A DNA stretch of 19,371 nt from JBGPJM01 sp041485385. Lineage in GTDB: Bacteria > Planctomycetota > Phycisphaerae > Phycisphaerales > UBA1924. The notes under the pieces were generated by a model. That model was not told where the DNA came from, ran no database searches, and saw only the letters and a list, made by a program, of their open reading frames with translations. Shown here piece after piece: positions 1 to 7,498 of the stretch; within the stretch, counting starts at the first letter, position 1, and every line of letters starts with the position of its first letter. The stretch covers positions 1 through 19,371 of the forward strand of contig JBGPJM010000075.1 of assembly GCA_041485385.1 (NCBI GenBank). The letters are read 5' to 3'. Both the position numbers and the translations under genes were made by a program.

Positions 1-654
1 CGCGCCCCCGCGGGCCTCGGGCATGTCGTAGTTCATCGCGTAGAACAGGCTCTTCTTGATCTCCCCGGCGTACTCGGTGCCCAGGATGACCACCGTCTTG
101 CGCGCCAGCGACTGCGCGATGATCACCGGCGACTTCACGCCGAGCTTGGCCTGCTCGTCCGAGGTGAGGCGGCGCTTGCCGGCGTTGATGACGGTCCAAT
201 CGTGCTTCCACGGGGGACCTCCGCCGGCCGCGCCGGAGCCCTGCGGGATGAACAGCGTGCGTGCAAAGAGGCAGTGCCACGCCTGCTCGGTGACAACCTT
301 GACCCCGAGGCGGTACGCGGAATCGGCGCCGACGAACCCGTCGAAAACGAACAGGTCGGGGCGGGCGCCCAGGTACTCGCTCGCAAGCCTGAGCACCAGC
401 TCAAAGTTCGCCGCCGTGAACCTTTGGTTGACATTCCCCCACCAGATCTTCGCCGTCGAGCCGGCCTCGTCTTCGAGGTACTTGTCCTTGGGGGAGCGTC
501 CCGTGCGATCGCCGGTCTTGCAGACCAGGGCGCCGTTGGAGGCGAGCATCCCTTCGCCGCGCGCGAGCGCCAGCTCAACCAGTCGGGCCGGTGAGAGGTT
601 GACGTGAGTTCTGGCGGGGGAGAGGTTGAGTCCGGCGAGGCTGGCGTGCGACAT
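1..654 (-). CDS. pckA: Phosphoenolpyruvate carboxykinase (ATP), N-terminal part, cut by the left edge
   Basis: This enzyme converts oxaloacetate and ATP to phosphoenolpyruvate, CO2 and ADP in the cytoplasm, the entry step of gluconeogenesis. The 218 codons in the window (ATG at 654 on the minus strand) run off the edge without a stop. Visible hallmarks are TGRSPKDKY at residues 51-59 (substrate-binding Arg53), WWGNVNQRF at 71-79, FARTLFIP near 130, and GTEYAGEIKKSLF at 192-204 with the metal- and substrate-binding Tyr195 and Lys200/Lys201. The kinase P-loop should begin about 20 residues beyond the edge, so it is not seen. The start fits the family; a GGAG lies 10 bases upstream, a somewhat long spacing. 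The gene diverges from tRNA-His. The family assignment is firm; ATP rather than GTP dependence follows from the TGRSPKDKY and GTEYAGE signatures. Confidence 0.95.
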   Translation of the reverse strand, partial: MSHASLAGLNLSPARTHVNLSPARLVELALARGEGMLASNGALVCKTGDRTGRSPKDKYLEDEAGSTAKIWWGNVNQRFTAANFELVLRLASEYLGARPDLFVFDGFVGADSAYRLGVKVVTEQAWHCLFARTLFIPQGSGAAGGGPPWKHDWTVINAGKRRLTSDEQAKLGVKSPVIIAQSLARKTVVILGTEYAGEIKKSLFYAMNYDMPEARGGA

Positions 655-714
655 GTGGGTTGAACTCCGGGCCGCCCCGAGCAGGCGGTGACCCTCCCGT
701 CCCATGACCTTCTC

Positions 715-773
715 ATTCGGCCCCCATTCCACCGCCCGTCGTGGGCCACCACGATAGGCCCGACGGGCCGAAT
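715..773. promoter_or_regulatory. Overlapping inverted repeats upstream of pckA
   Basis: ATTCGGCCC at 715-723 is the reverse complement of GGGCCGAAT at 765-773. Nested within, GCCCGTCGTGGGCC at 734-747 pairs with GGCCCGACGGGC at 757-768 apart from a 2-base bulge. Both pairings use bases 765-768, so they exclude each other. The element lies 60-120 bases upstream of the pckA start and could be an operator or a leader that switches between two folds. No function is demonstrated by the sequence. Confidence 0.35.
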
Positions 774-797
774 CGTCCCATCCACGCGGCGTTCGGA

Positions 798-825
798 TTG
801 ACCCCCATCGCCGCCTCCGTACCAT
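798..825 (+). promoter_or_regulatory. Sigma70-like promoter for tRNA-His
   Basis: TTGACC (798-803, 5 of 6 matches to TTGACA) is followed after 16 bases by TACCAT (820-825, 4 of 6 matches to TATAAT). This places the transcription start near 832, about 44 bases ahead of the tRNA. Confidence 0.5.
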
Positions 826-875
826 TGTGCCGAACAGCCGCGGGCTCGCGCGCACGCGCCGGTCCGTGGCCGCAT

Positions 876-950
876 GGCGATCGTAGCTCAGTTGGTTAGA
901 GCACGAGATTGTGATTCTCGGGGTCGCGGGTTCGAGTCCCGTCGGTCGCC
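876..950 (+). tRNA. tRNA-His (anticodon GTG)
   Basis: A full cloverleaf can be drawn. The acceptor strand GCGATCG (877-883) pairs with CGGTCGC (943-949) with one T-G wobble. The D arm begins TAGCTCAGTTGGTTAGAGC, the anticodon stem CGAGA/TCTCG encloses loop TTGTGAT with GTG at 911-913, and the T arm carries GGTTCGAGTCC. The extra G at 876 opposite C at 950 is the G-1:C73 pair recognised by histidyl-tRNA synthetase and confirms the identity. The 3' CCA is not encoded (CTT follows), so it must be added by CCA-adding enzyme. An open reading frame through this stretch is a shadow of the tRNA. Confidence 0.97.
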
Positions 951-962
951 CTTGTTGCCCCG

Positions 963-2504
963 TCAGGTCAGCGCAGATGGTCGGTCTCCGCCGTCTCCGG
1001 CGTCTCCGGCCGGTGCCTCCCCGTCGGGCCCCAGCACCACCGGGATCTCGACCCACACCGTCGTCCCTTCGCCCCACACCGAATGCAGCCCCACGCGCCC
1101 GCCCAGCGCCCTGGCGGCGTGCTTGACGATCGCCAGCCCCAGCCCCGTCCCACGCCGTCCGACCACCCCGGTCCGCGCCGGGTCAACCTGGTAATACCTC
1201 TCGAAGACGCGGTCCTGCTGGTTCAGCGGGATACCGATCCCCTTGTCGGCCACCTCGAATCGCGCTACGCCGCGCGACCTGCCGACGGCTTCCTCCACCA
1301 GCGTCCCCGTCACCCTGATCGTCGTTCCCTCGTAGGCGTACTTGGTCGCGTTCTCCACCAGGTTCCGCAGGATCACCGTCACCAGTTGCGCATCCGTCCG
1401 CAGGCCGGCCAGGTGCTCGTCGAGGCGGAACTCCAGCCCCAGCGACCGGGCGCGGCAATCCTCCTCGAACAGCTCCCGGAGCATCCGGGCCAGCGCCGCG
1501 ACGTCCACGGGCGCGATGTTCATCGGCACGTCCGGCGTCTCCAGACGCGACAGGTCCAGCAGGTCGCGGAGCATCTCCTCCAGCCTCGCGGCGTGCTCGT
1601 TGATCATCCTCACCAGCCGGCCGGCCATCTCCGGGTCCTCGAGCCCGCCCGATTCCAGCGTCTCGGCCGCGCCGCGGATCGCCGCCACCGGCGTCCGCAG
1701 CTCGTGCGACGCGTTGGCGACAAAGTCGGTCTTCACTTGCACCGCCTGGTCCAGCTCGGTGACGTCACGCAGCACCATCACCGCCCCGAAAACTCCGGCT
1801 CCCCACGCGGCCGGCACCGGCGAGGCGGAGACCTGGAACGTCCGCACCCCCAGGCTCGTCGTCACCCGCACTCGCCCGCGCCGGGTTTGGCCGGACTTGG
1901 CCGCCGCGTGCATCGCAAGCAGCTCCGCCTGGGTGAACAGCTCCGACACGGTGCGACCGATCAGCCCCCGCCCCGCGCGGATCGCCGCGGGGCCCTCCGC
2001 GCGGGGCCCGGCCTCCCCGCCGAACATTGCCTCGGCCGAGCGGTTGCACAGCAGCACCGCGTCGGCGCTGTCGGTCGCCAGCACCGGCTCGTCCATCCCG
2101 TCGATCAGCGCCTCCAGATTGCGGCTCTTCCTGGCGACTTCCTTGAGCTGCTCCTCGATCCGCCGTCGCAGATCGTCGAGCGCCCGGCGCAGACCCGCGA
2201 GCTCGTCGCTCCCCTTTCCCCCATCCCCCCGGCTGCCCTGGGCGACCCGAACGCCCGTCGCCGGGGTGTTGCCGCGCGCCAGCTCGCGCGCGGTCCGCTC
2301 CAATCTGGTCAGGTTCCGTCCCAGCCGCCACGCGCCCCAAGCGAGGGACGCGCTGACCGCCGCCGCCGTACCCGCCGCCGCCCACCCGGTGGCGGCGCTC
2401 CCCCAACCCGCCCTTTTGGTCGCAACCGCCACTCCTGCAACCGCCCACGCCCCGGCGCTCGTCCACGCGGCCCTGCGCCACCAGCCTCCCGGTCCGGCCA
2501 CCAC
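963..2504 (-). CDS. phoR: PhoR-type sensor histidine kinase
   Basis: This is the membrane sensor kinase partner of the response regulator just upstream. On the longest reading (ATG at 2561, 532 residues) two hydrophobic segments lie near 33-47 and 58-77, followed by a HAMP-like linker, a PAS domain around 146-270, an H box NASHELRTP with the phosphorylated His286, an N box LRNLVENATKY near 398, G1 DKGIGIP at 439, an F box VFERYYQVD at 452 and G2 GTGLGLAIV at 471. I prefer a GTG start at 2504 (or the adjacent one at 2501). GGAG lies 4 and 7 bases before these GTGs, just after the regulator's stop at 2515, whereas the ATG at 2561 has no ribosome binding site and would force a 47-base overlap. 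The His is then residue 267. Domain order and the neighbour support PhoR, but the stimulus cannot be read from the sequence. Confidence 0.88.
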   Translation of the reverse strand: MVAGPGGWWRRAAWTSAGAWAVAGVAVATKRAGWGSAATGWAAAGTAAAVSASLAWGAWRLGRNLTRLERTARELARGNTPATGVRVAQGSRGDGGKGSDELAGLRRALDDLRRRIEEQLKEVARKSRNLEALIDGMDEPVLATDSADAVLLCNRSAEAMFGGEAGPRAEGPAAIRAGRGLIGRTVSELFTQAELLAMHAAAKSGQTRRGRVRVTTSLGVRTFQVSASPVPAAWGAGVFGAVMVLRDVTELDQAVQVKTDFVANASHELRTPVAAIRGAAETLESGGLEDPEMAGRLVRMINEHAARLEEMLRDLLDLSRLETPDVPMNIAPVDVAALARMLRELFEEDCRARSLGLEFRLDEHLAGLRTDAQLVTVILRNLVENATKYAYEGTTIRVTGTLVEEAVGRSRGVARFEVADKGIGIPLNQQDRVFERYYQVDPARTGVVGRRGTGLGLAIVKHAARALGGRVGLHSVWGEGTTVWVEIPVVLGPDGEAPAGDAGDGGDRPSALT

Positions 2505-2514
2505 GGTGCTCCGT

Positions 2515-3249
2515 TCACGCCCCCCTACCGGCGTCCTCCCTGGCTCGGGCCGGCTGTGCATCCGAAGGATCGACCAGACTATACCCGACCCCCCGCGCCG
2601 TCCGGATCATGTCGCCGTGCCCGCCCAGTTTCTTCCGGATCGCCGCGATATGCACGTCGATCGTCCGGGCGGTCACCATCACCCCCGGCCCCATCGCGGT
2701 GTACATCATGTCGTCGCGGCTGAGCACCTTCCCGCCCGCACGCATCAGGGCCACGAGGAGCCGGAACTCCGTCAGCGTCAGCCGCATCGGCTCTCCCCCG
2801 ACGGACGCCTCGTGAGACCCCAGGTCGGCCAGAACGAGCCCGACCTCCAGCACCTGGGATTCGCCCCCGCCGGCAGCCCGTCTCAGCAGCGCCTCCACCC
2901 TTGCCAGGAGCACCTTCATCGAGAAGGGCTTGGTTACATAGTCGTCGGCCCCCGCTTTGAGGCCCATGACCTGGTCCGCCTCCTCCGACCTAGCCGTCAG
3001 CATCAGGATGGGGACCGAGGCCGTCCTCGGATTGATCCTCAACTGACGGGCGACCTCAAGGCCGGGGACCCTGGGAATCATCAAGTCCAAGACGACCAGG
3101 TCCGGCGGCGTCCGGGTGATCATTTCAACCGCCGCCTGCCCGTCACGCGCCGCTCGAACCTGGTACCCCGCGTGATTGAGGTTGTACACAACCAACTCCG
3201 CCAAGTCGGCCTCGTCCTCGACGACGACGATGTGCTTCTGCTCGCTCAT
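2515..3249 (-). CDS. phoB: PhoB-type response regulator, OmpR/PhoB family
   Basis: This is a 244-residue DNA-binding response regulator. Its receiver domain has acidic pair Glu11/Asp12, phospho-acceptor Asp55 (VVLDLMIPR), Thr85 and Lys107 (YVTKPFS), each exactly two residues beyond the E. coli PhoB positions. The C-terminal winged helix (about 150-227) includes LTLTEFRLL, ARTIDVHIAAIRKKL and the terminal ARGVGYSL hairpin. I chose the ATG at 3249 (MSEQKHIVVVEDE) rather than the in-frame one at 3300 because it matches family length; the ribosome binding site is weak (GGGACGA). It heads a two-gene operon with the kinase. Phosphate control is inferred from family resemblance and from the adjacent phosphate-porin-like genes; a different OmpR-family role remains possible. 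Confidence 0.88.
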   Translation of the reverse strand: MSEQKHIVVVEDEADLAELVVYNLNHAGYQVRAARDGQAAVEMITRTPPDLVVLDLMIPRVPGLEVARQLRINPRTASVPILMLTARSEEADQVMGLKAGADDYVTKPFSMKVLLARVEALLRRAAGGGESQVLEVGLVLADLGSHEASVGGEPMRLTLTEFRLLVALMRAGGKVLSRDDMMYTAMGPGVMVTARTIDVHIAAIRKKLGGHGDMIRTARGVGYSLVDPSDAQPARAREDAGRGA

Positions 3250-3490
3250 TCGTCCCGATGCGTGTTGCTTGACGCCCAGTGCCGGCCTCTCATGTGCCAC
3301 GAACTGGCTGAGGATACCGCCCGTGGGTGAGCAAGTGTGCCCAGTTTGTTAAGGTTGTGCAAGGATTCTACTCTATCTAGGCCCATCATTTATGCCCTGA
3401 ACAAGGGATAATTCGACCGCTCGAATGGGCAATTTTCAGGAATCTTCGCCGGTTTACTGGAGTATGGCCGAAAATTCGCTCCAAGTGAGT

Positions 3491-3519
3491 TTGCGTTTGC
3501 TAATGACGACCGGTATTAT
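3491..3519 (+). promoter_or_regulatory. Sigma70-like promoter for the first porin gene
   Basis: TTGCGT (3491-3496) is followed after 17 bases by TATTAT (3514-3519, 5 of 6 matches). It lies in the AT-richer pocket and would give a leader of about 240 bases before the porin ATG. Confidence 0.4.
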
Positions 3520-3584
3520 CCGCCCGCATTATTGAGCGAACTGATTCCAGTCCGTGCCTGTGAGATTCAAACCGGCTGAACTTC

Positions 3585-3740
3585 CGTAGGAAGGTGGCCC
3601 TACGCCTCCCGCGGGAGAGGTACAACAAATGACACTGTCCGGGAGCGCGGCCTTGGAGGCGTGCTTGAGACGTCCGGACGGGGTGGACAAGTGGGACGCC
3701 GAGAGACGGAGCGTTCCCGGAGACACGTTTTCCGCGTCTC
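3585..3740 (+). other. Structured 5' leader of the first porin mRNA
   Basis: Three hairpins can be drawn in the presumed untranslated leader: CGTAGG/CCTACG (3585-3590 with 3599-3604), CTCC-CGCG-GGAG (3606-3617), and GAGACACG-TTTTC-CGCGTCTC (3720-3740, one A-C mismatch). The last ends 15 bases before the ribosome binding site AAGGAG. A leader with this much structure could be a site of post-transcriptional control. There is no ligand-aptamer motif I recognise. Confidence 0.35.
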
Positions 3741-3766
3741 GCTTTGAAAGAAGAAGGAGTCCTCAA

Positions 3767-5089
3767 ATGAGTCAGACCAAGAGTTTCCTTATGCTCGCGG
3801 GTGCTGCGCTCAGCCTGGGCGGTGTCAACGCTGCGCTGGCTCAGCAGAGCAACCCCGACGAGGTCCGCGCGCTCGTCGCCGAGATGCTGTCCGACGCGCA
3901 GACCCGCACCAGCCTGCTCGCCGCCGGCGGCGCCGGTCACGACGGCCAGTTCTACCTGGCCAACGCCGACGGCAGCTTCCGCCTGAATGTCGGCGGGCAG
4001 ATCCAGTTCCGTTACATCGCCGATTTCCGTGACGCCGCCGGCGGGAACGATGACTTCGATGGCGGCTTCGTGACCCGCCGAACGAAGCTCCAGTTCGATG
4101 GCAACATCGTCAACGCCGACTGGACCTACAAGGTCGTCGGCGCCTTCGACCGCGACGGCGGCAGCTTCGGCCTCGAGGACGCCTGGGTCGCCTACAGCTT
4201 CGGCAATGGCTGGAAGGCCCAGTGGGGCCAGTTCAAGCTCCCGTTCCTCCGCGAGGAGCTCGTGAGCTCCCGTCGCCAGCTCGCCGTTGATCGCTCGGTG
4301 GCCAACGAGATCTTCAACCAGGACTATTCGCAGGGCGTCCAGCTCTCGTACGACGATCTGGACTGGCGCTTCGCCGCGGCATTCTCCGACGGCTTCGCCT
4401 CCCGCAACACCGACTTCCCGACGTCCACCGCCGGCCCCGCCACGGGCCTGGGGAGCTTCACCTCCGAGGCCGACTACGCCTTCACCGGTCGCTTCGAGTT
4501 CAAGTTTCAGGGCGACTGGAAGCAAGCCGAGGACTTCACCTCCGAGCAGGGCGCCCCGTTCTTCGCCATGGTCGGCGCCGCCGCTCACTACCAGCAGGAC
4601 GCCAACAGCGGCGCCGCCACCGATGTCGACAACAACTACCTCGGCTACACCGCCGACATCAGCCTCGAGGGCGACGGGTGGAACCTCTTCGGCGCGTTCA
4701 TGGGGCGCCACCTTGACGGGCGCAACTCCCTCGCCGCACGTCCACCGTCCGACCTCTCCAGCGCGGATGACTTCGGCTGGGTTGTCCAGGGCGGCTTCCG
4801 CGTCGCCAAGGAGACCGAGCTGTTCGCCAGGTACGACGGCGTTAAGCTGGACAGCAACACCATCACCAGCGGCAAGGACACCTTCAACTTCCTCACTGTG
4901 GGCGTGAACCAGTACTACGCCGGGCACGCCGCCAAGGCCACGGTTGACCTAGTCTACTCTGTCGACGAGACCACCAACCTCGCGGCCGCGCCGGTGTTCG
5001 CCAACGGCGACTTCAACGGGCTCGGCCTGCAGGGCGACGACGACAAGGGCGAGGTGGCCGTCCGCCTCCAGTTCCAGCTCCTCTTCTGA
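3767..5089 (+). CDS. Outer-membrane porin, OprP/OprO (Porin_O_P) type, copy 1
   Basis: This is a 440-residue exported beta-barrel protein. The start MSQTKSFLML follows a strong AAGGAG at 8 bases; an in-frame ATG at 3629 would add 46 residues before the signal peptide and is rejected. The signal peptide is cut after Ala25 (NAALA-QQ). A short charged helix (NPDEVRALVAEML) and FYLANADGSFRLNVGG precede the barrel. Barrel features typical of OprP/OprO proteins follow: TRRTKLQFDGNI, a GLEDAWVAY strand, WGQFKLPFLREEL and alternating aromatic strands, ending in LQFQLLF with the C-terminal Phe read by the BAM assembly machinery. The family often admits phosphate or polyphosphate, and the neighbouring PhoBR-like pair fits this. 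Substrate choice is inferred. Confidence 0.88.
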   Translation: MSQTKSFLMLAGAALSLGGVNAALAQQSNPDEVRALVAEMLSDAQTRTSLLAAGGAGHDGQFYLANADGSFRLNVGGQIQFRYIADFRDAAGGNDDFDGGFVTRRTKLQFDGNIVNADWTYKVVGAFDRDGGSFGLEDAWVAYSFGNGWKAQWGQFKLPFLREELVSSRRQLAVDRSVANEIFNQDYSQGVQLSYDDLDWRFAAAFSDGFASRNTDFPTSTAGPATGLGSFTSEADYAFTGRFEFKFQGDWKQAEDFTSEQGAPFFAMVGAAAHYQQDANSGAATDVDNNYLGYTADISLEGDGWNLFGAFMGRHLDGRNSLAARPPSDLSSADDFGWVVQGGFRVAKETELFARYDGVKLDSNTITSGKDTFNFLTVGVNQYYAGHAAKATVDLVYSVDETTNLAAAPVFANGDFNGLGLQGDDDKGEVAVRLQFQLLF

Positions 5090-5135
5090 TCCCACGCCCG
5101 CCCTCCGGCGGACCACCTTCGATCATCTCCACTCA

Positions 5136-5166
5136 AGCCGGCCCCGAATGGGGCCGGCTGTCTTTT
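5136..5166 (+). terminator. Intrinsic terminator after porin copy 1
   Basis: A perfect 10-bp stem AGCCGGCCCC (5136-5145) / GGGGCCGGCT (5150-5159) with loop GAAT is followed by GTCTTTT. It separates the two porin genes transcriptionally. Confidence 0.85.
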
Positions 5167-5301
5167 GTTCGCGCGGCAAGAGCAAACCGGCAGAATAGAC
5201 CCCTGTCCTGGTGATCAGACCGGTGATCGTTGATCCAAGTAGACTCGCCGCTCGTTTGTGGTCTTCCTCATGACATGACACGCAGGAACAAGGAGAACGC
5301 C

Positions 5302-6591
5302 ATGGCTCGCAACGTCATCAGCGCCGCAACCCTCTGCCTCCTGGCCGGTCCCGGCGCGCCCGCCCTCGCACAGCAGGCCTCCCCGGACGAAGTCCGAGCG
5401 ATCGTCGCCGAGATGCTCGCGGGCGCCGAGTCTCGCTCCAGCCTGCTCGCCGCCGGCGGCGCCGGGCACGACGGCAAGTTCTACCTCGCCAACGCCGACG
5501 GCAGCTTCCGCCTGAATGTCGGGGGCCAGCTCCAGTTCCGTTACGACATGGACTTCCGCGACGCCAGCAACACCTCCGGGGCGGTGCCCGAGGACGACTT
5601 CGTCTCGGGCTTCCAGACCCGGCGCACCAAGCTGTCGTTCGACGGCAACATCATCAACTCCAACTGGACGTACCGCGTCATGGGGAACTTCAGCAAGTCC
5701 GACGGCACCCTCGGGCTCCAAGACGCGTACGTCCAGTACAACTTCGGCAACGGATGGAAGGCCACATGGGGCCAGTTCAAGATACCCTGGCTGCACGAGG
5801 AGCTCGTCGGCGACCGGTACCAGCTCGCCGCCGAGCGCTCGCATATCAACTTTCTGTTCTCCCAGGATTGGTCCCAGGGCGCCCAGGCTGGCTACGAGCA
5901 GGACGACTGGAACGTCAAGTTCGCCTTCTCCGACGGCCTCAGGAGCCTCAATACCGACTTCACCGCCCCCGAATCCACCGGCTTCGTGGTCGCCGGCGAG
6001 GCCGATTACGCGTTCACGGGGCGCTTCGAGTACAAGTTCAAGGGCGACTGGAAGCAGTTCGAGGACTTCACCTCGCCGCGCGGCAGCCCCTTTGCGGCGA
6101 TGGTCGGCGGCGCCCTCCACCTCCAGCAGAGCCCCAACTCCGGCCTCGGGACCGACGTGGACCGCCGCACCTTCGGGTACACCATCGACGCCAGCGTCGA
6201 AGGGGACGGCTGGAATGCCTTCGGCGCGTTCATCGGGCGCAACGAGGAGTTCCGGTCCGGGGCGGGCAGCGCGACCTTCGACGACTTCGGCCTGGTGCTG
6301 CAGGGCGGCCTGCGCGTCCTGGCCGAGACCGAGGTGTTCGCCCGTTGGGAGGGCCTGTTCCCGGACAACGACTACGGCCTCAGCGAGGACGTCTACAGCT
6401 GGTTGACCTTCGGCGTGAACCAGTACTACGCGGGGCACGCCGCCAAGGCGACCGTCGACATGGTCATCGCCCTGACCCAGACCGGCGACCTGGCCACGAT
6501 CGGGGCCATCCCGGAGACCGGCTCGGGCATCCTGGGGGACGACAGCTCGGGCGAGGTCACGCTCCGCGTCCAGTTCCAGCTGCTCTTCTGA
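5302..6591 (+). CDS. Outer-membrane porin, OprP/OprO (Porin_O_P) type, copy 2
   Basis: This 429-residue protein is a tandem paralogue of the preceding porin. The start MARNVISAAT follows AAGGAG at 6 bases; an in-frame ATG at 5230 adds residues that are not signal-like. The signal peptide ends APALA-QQ (after Ala23). SPDEVRAIVAEML, FYLANADGSFRLNVGG, TRRTKLSFDGNI, GLQDAYVQYNFGNGW, WGQFKIPWLHEEL, ADYAFTGRFEYKFKGDW and NQYYAGHAAKATVDMV correspond block by block to copy 1, and the end LRVQFQLLF keeps the terminal Phe. It has its own upstream gap and terminator, so expression may differ from copy 1. The retained barrel motifs with differing surface loops suggest duplication and then specialisation. 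Confidence 0.88.
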   Translation: MARNVISAATLCLLAGPGAPALAQQASPDEVRAIVAEMLAGAESRSSLLAAGGAGHDGKFYLANADGSFRLNVGGQLQFRYDMDFRDASNTSGAVPEDDFVSGFQTRRTKLSFDGNIINSNWTYRVMGNFSKSDGTLGLQDAYVQYNFGNGWKATWGQFKIPWLHEELVGDRYQLAAERSHINFLFSQDWSQGAQAGYEQDDWNVKFAFSDGLRSLNTDFTAPESTGFVVAGEADYAFTGRFEYKFKGDWKQFEDFTSPRGSPFAAMVGGALHLQQSPNSGLGTDVDRRTFGYTIDASVEGDGWNAFGAFIGRNEEFRSGAGSATFDDFGLVLQGGLRVLAETEVFARWEGLFPDNDYGLSEDVYSWLTFGVNQYYAGHAAKATVDMVIALTQTGDLATIGAIPETGSGILGDDSSGEVTLRVQFQLLF

Positions 6592-6636
6592 CCCGGTTTC
6601 CCGCTTCGCTTCGCCCCCATCAACAGCTCGCAGACC

Positions 6637-6667
6637 CCGGGCCCGGTCCATCGGGCCCGGCGTTTTT
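6637..6667 (+). terminator. Intrinsic terminator after porin copy 2
   Basis: CCGGGCCCG (6637-6645) pairs perfectly with CGGGCCCGG (6652-6660) around a 6-base loop and is followed by CGTTTTT. It sits between converging genes. The opposite strand lacks a good U tract, so it mainly serves the porin. Confidence 0.85.
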
Positions 6668-6696
6668 GCGCGCACCGAAAGAGGGAGCAAAGGGCG

Positions 6697-7452
6697 TCAG
6701 CCGCCGTCGAAGTTGCTCGCCTTCAGCACGGCGCCCTGCGCGCCGAGCCACTCCCCAAACCGCCCCACATCGAGGATCCGCGGCGGGCGGGCGCTCCTCT
6801 GGATGAACCCGTCGCGCACACCGAGCCCGCCCCAGGCATCGAGCACGTCGTACCGCACCCGGTAGGCGCCGTCGCGCCGCTCGCCGATCGTGATCGCCCG
6901 CTCCAGTCGCCCGGACCCGGCCCGGCGCGCCCGCACAACGATGTCCGTCGGCCCCCGCCGCGCCCGGCGTGTGTGCGCGTTCTCGTGCCGGCGTACGCCC
7001 GGCACACCCGGCGCCGCGACGATCTCCTCGACCACCATCAGCCCGACCATCGCGTAGACCAGCCCGCCGGCGCCCTCTGGCGCGCCGACCGGCCGCAGCC
7101 CGGCGTAGAATACCAATAGGTCGCCCGCGTCCAGCCCCCGGATCTCCCGCCCGCGACGCGAGCCGACGTCGCCATACGTCATGGTTTCGAAGTCCGGGTC
7201 CAGGTGCATCGCCCGATGGGCCAGCCCGCGCGGCCAGGCCAGGTCCCCGTGCAAACTGATGCCGCGATCGCGCGCGAACCGCTCCAGCGCGGGCACCACC
7301 TCGCCGTAGCCACGTCGGCACCCGCGGTGGAATACCGTCCCGGGCTTCTCGGGGATCGGCACATACACAAACCTGCCCGTCCGCGCGTCCACCGGGGCGT
7401 TCCACCCGCCCGCCGTCGCATCGATCCCGATCCTGACCAGTATCGCCCGCAC
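6697..7452 (-). CDS. Probable Nmad3-family protein (nucleotide-modification-associated domain 3)
   Basis: This is a soluble protein of 251 residues (259 if started at the GTG at 7476). I recognise it as resembling the Nmad3 family: the N-terminus AILVRIGIDATAGGWNAP, then FVYVPIPEKPG, AMHLDPDFETMTYGD, GDLLVFYAGLRP, RHENAHTRR, TDIVVRARR, LERAITIGERRDGAYRVR and AWGGLGVRDGFIQRSA. The family was named from genomic association with DNA base modification, and no reaction is established to my knowledge. The GTG at 7452 (VRAILVRIGID) is preferred because family members begin directly with this strand; both GTGs have a usable purine-rich site. It lies just downstream of argS on the same strand and is probably co-transcribed. 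There is no DNA methylase or glycosylase nearby to suggest a partner. Confidence 0.6.
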   Translation of the reverse strand: MRAILVRIGIDATAGGWNAPVDARTGRFVYVPIPEKPGTVFHRGCRRGYGEVVPALERFARDRGISLHGDLAWPRGLAHRAMHLDPDFETMTYGDVGSRRGREIRGLDAGDLLVFYAGLRPVGAPEGAGGLVYAMVGLMVVEEIVAAPGVPGVRRHENAHTRRARRGPTDIVVRARRAGSGRLERAITIGERRDGAYRVRYDVLDAWGGLGVRDGFIQRSARPPRILDVGRFGEWLGAQGAVLKASNFDGG

Positions 7453-7498
7453 GCCCCACCTGCCTTCAACCCCCACCCCCTCGCCTCCACGCCCTCGC

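Larger units (their letters stand above)
3250..3766. promoter_or_regulatory. Divergent control region between the regulator operon and the porins
   Basis: This stretch of about 520 bases holds no gene I can support. Its core (3361-3480) is only about 45-50% GC against roughly 70% around it. It carries several dyads: ATTCGA-CCGC-TCGAAT (3411-3426, perfect arms), CCCT-GAACA-AGGG (3395-3407), and AATTTTC (3431-3437) repeated inverted as GAAAATT (3470-3476). It should contain the promoters of both the leftward phoB-phoR pair and the rightward porin gene. I did not find a convincing E. coli-like pho box. Confidence 0.55.

Noticed and set aside
874..1194. A 106-codon plus-strand reading frame beginning MAIVAQLVRARD
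   Set aside because: It begins inside tRNA-His and runs on antisense to the kinase gene; the peptide is the translation of the tRNA itself.
1083..2723. A 546-codon plus-strand reading frame
   Set aside because: It is antisense to the kinase and regulator genes and has Arg/Pro/His-rich composition, a usual artefact of high-GC coding DNA.
3629..3766. An N-terminal extension of porin copy 1 from the ATG at 3629
   Set aside because: It would bury the signal peptide 46 residues deep and ignores the strong AAGGAG before 3767.
5215..6690. A 491-codon minus-strand reading frame
   Set aside because: It lies antisense to porin copy 2, whose frame has a signal peptide, ribosome binding site and family motifs; the antisense frame has none.
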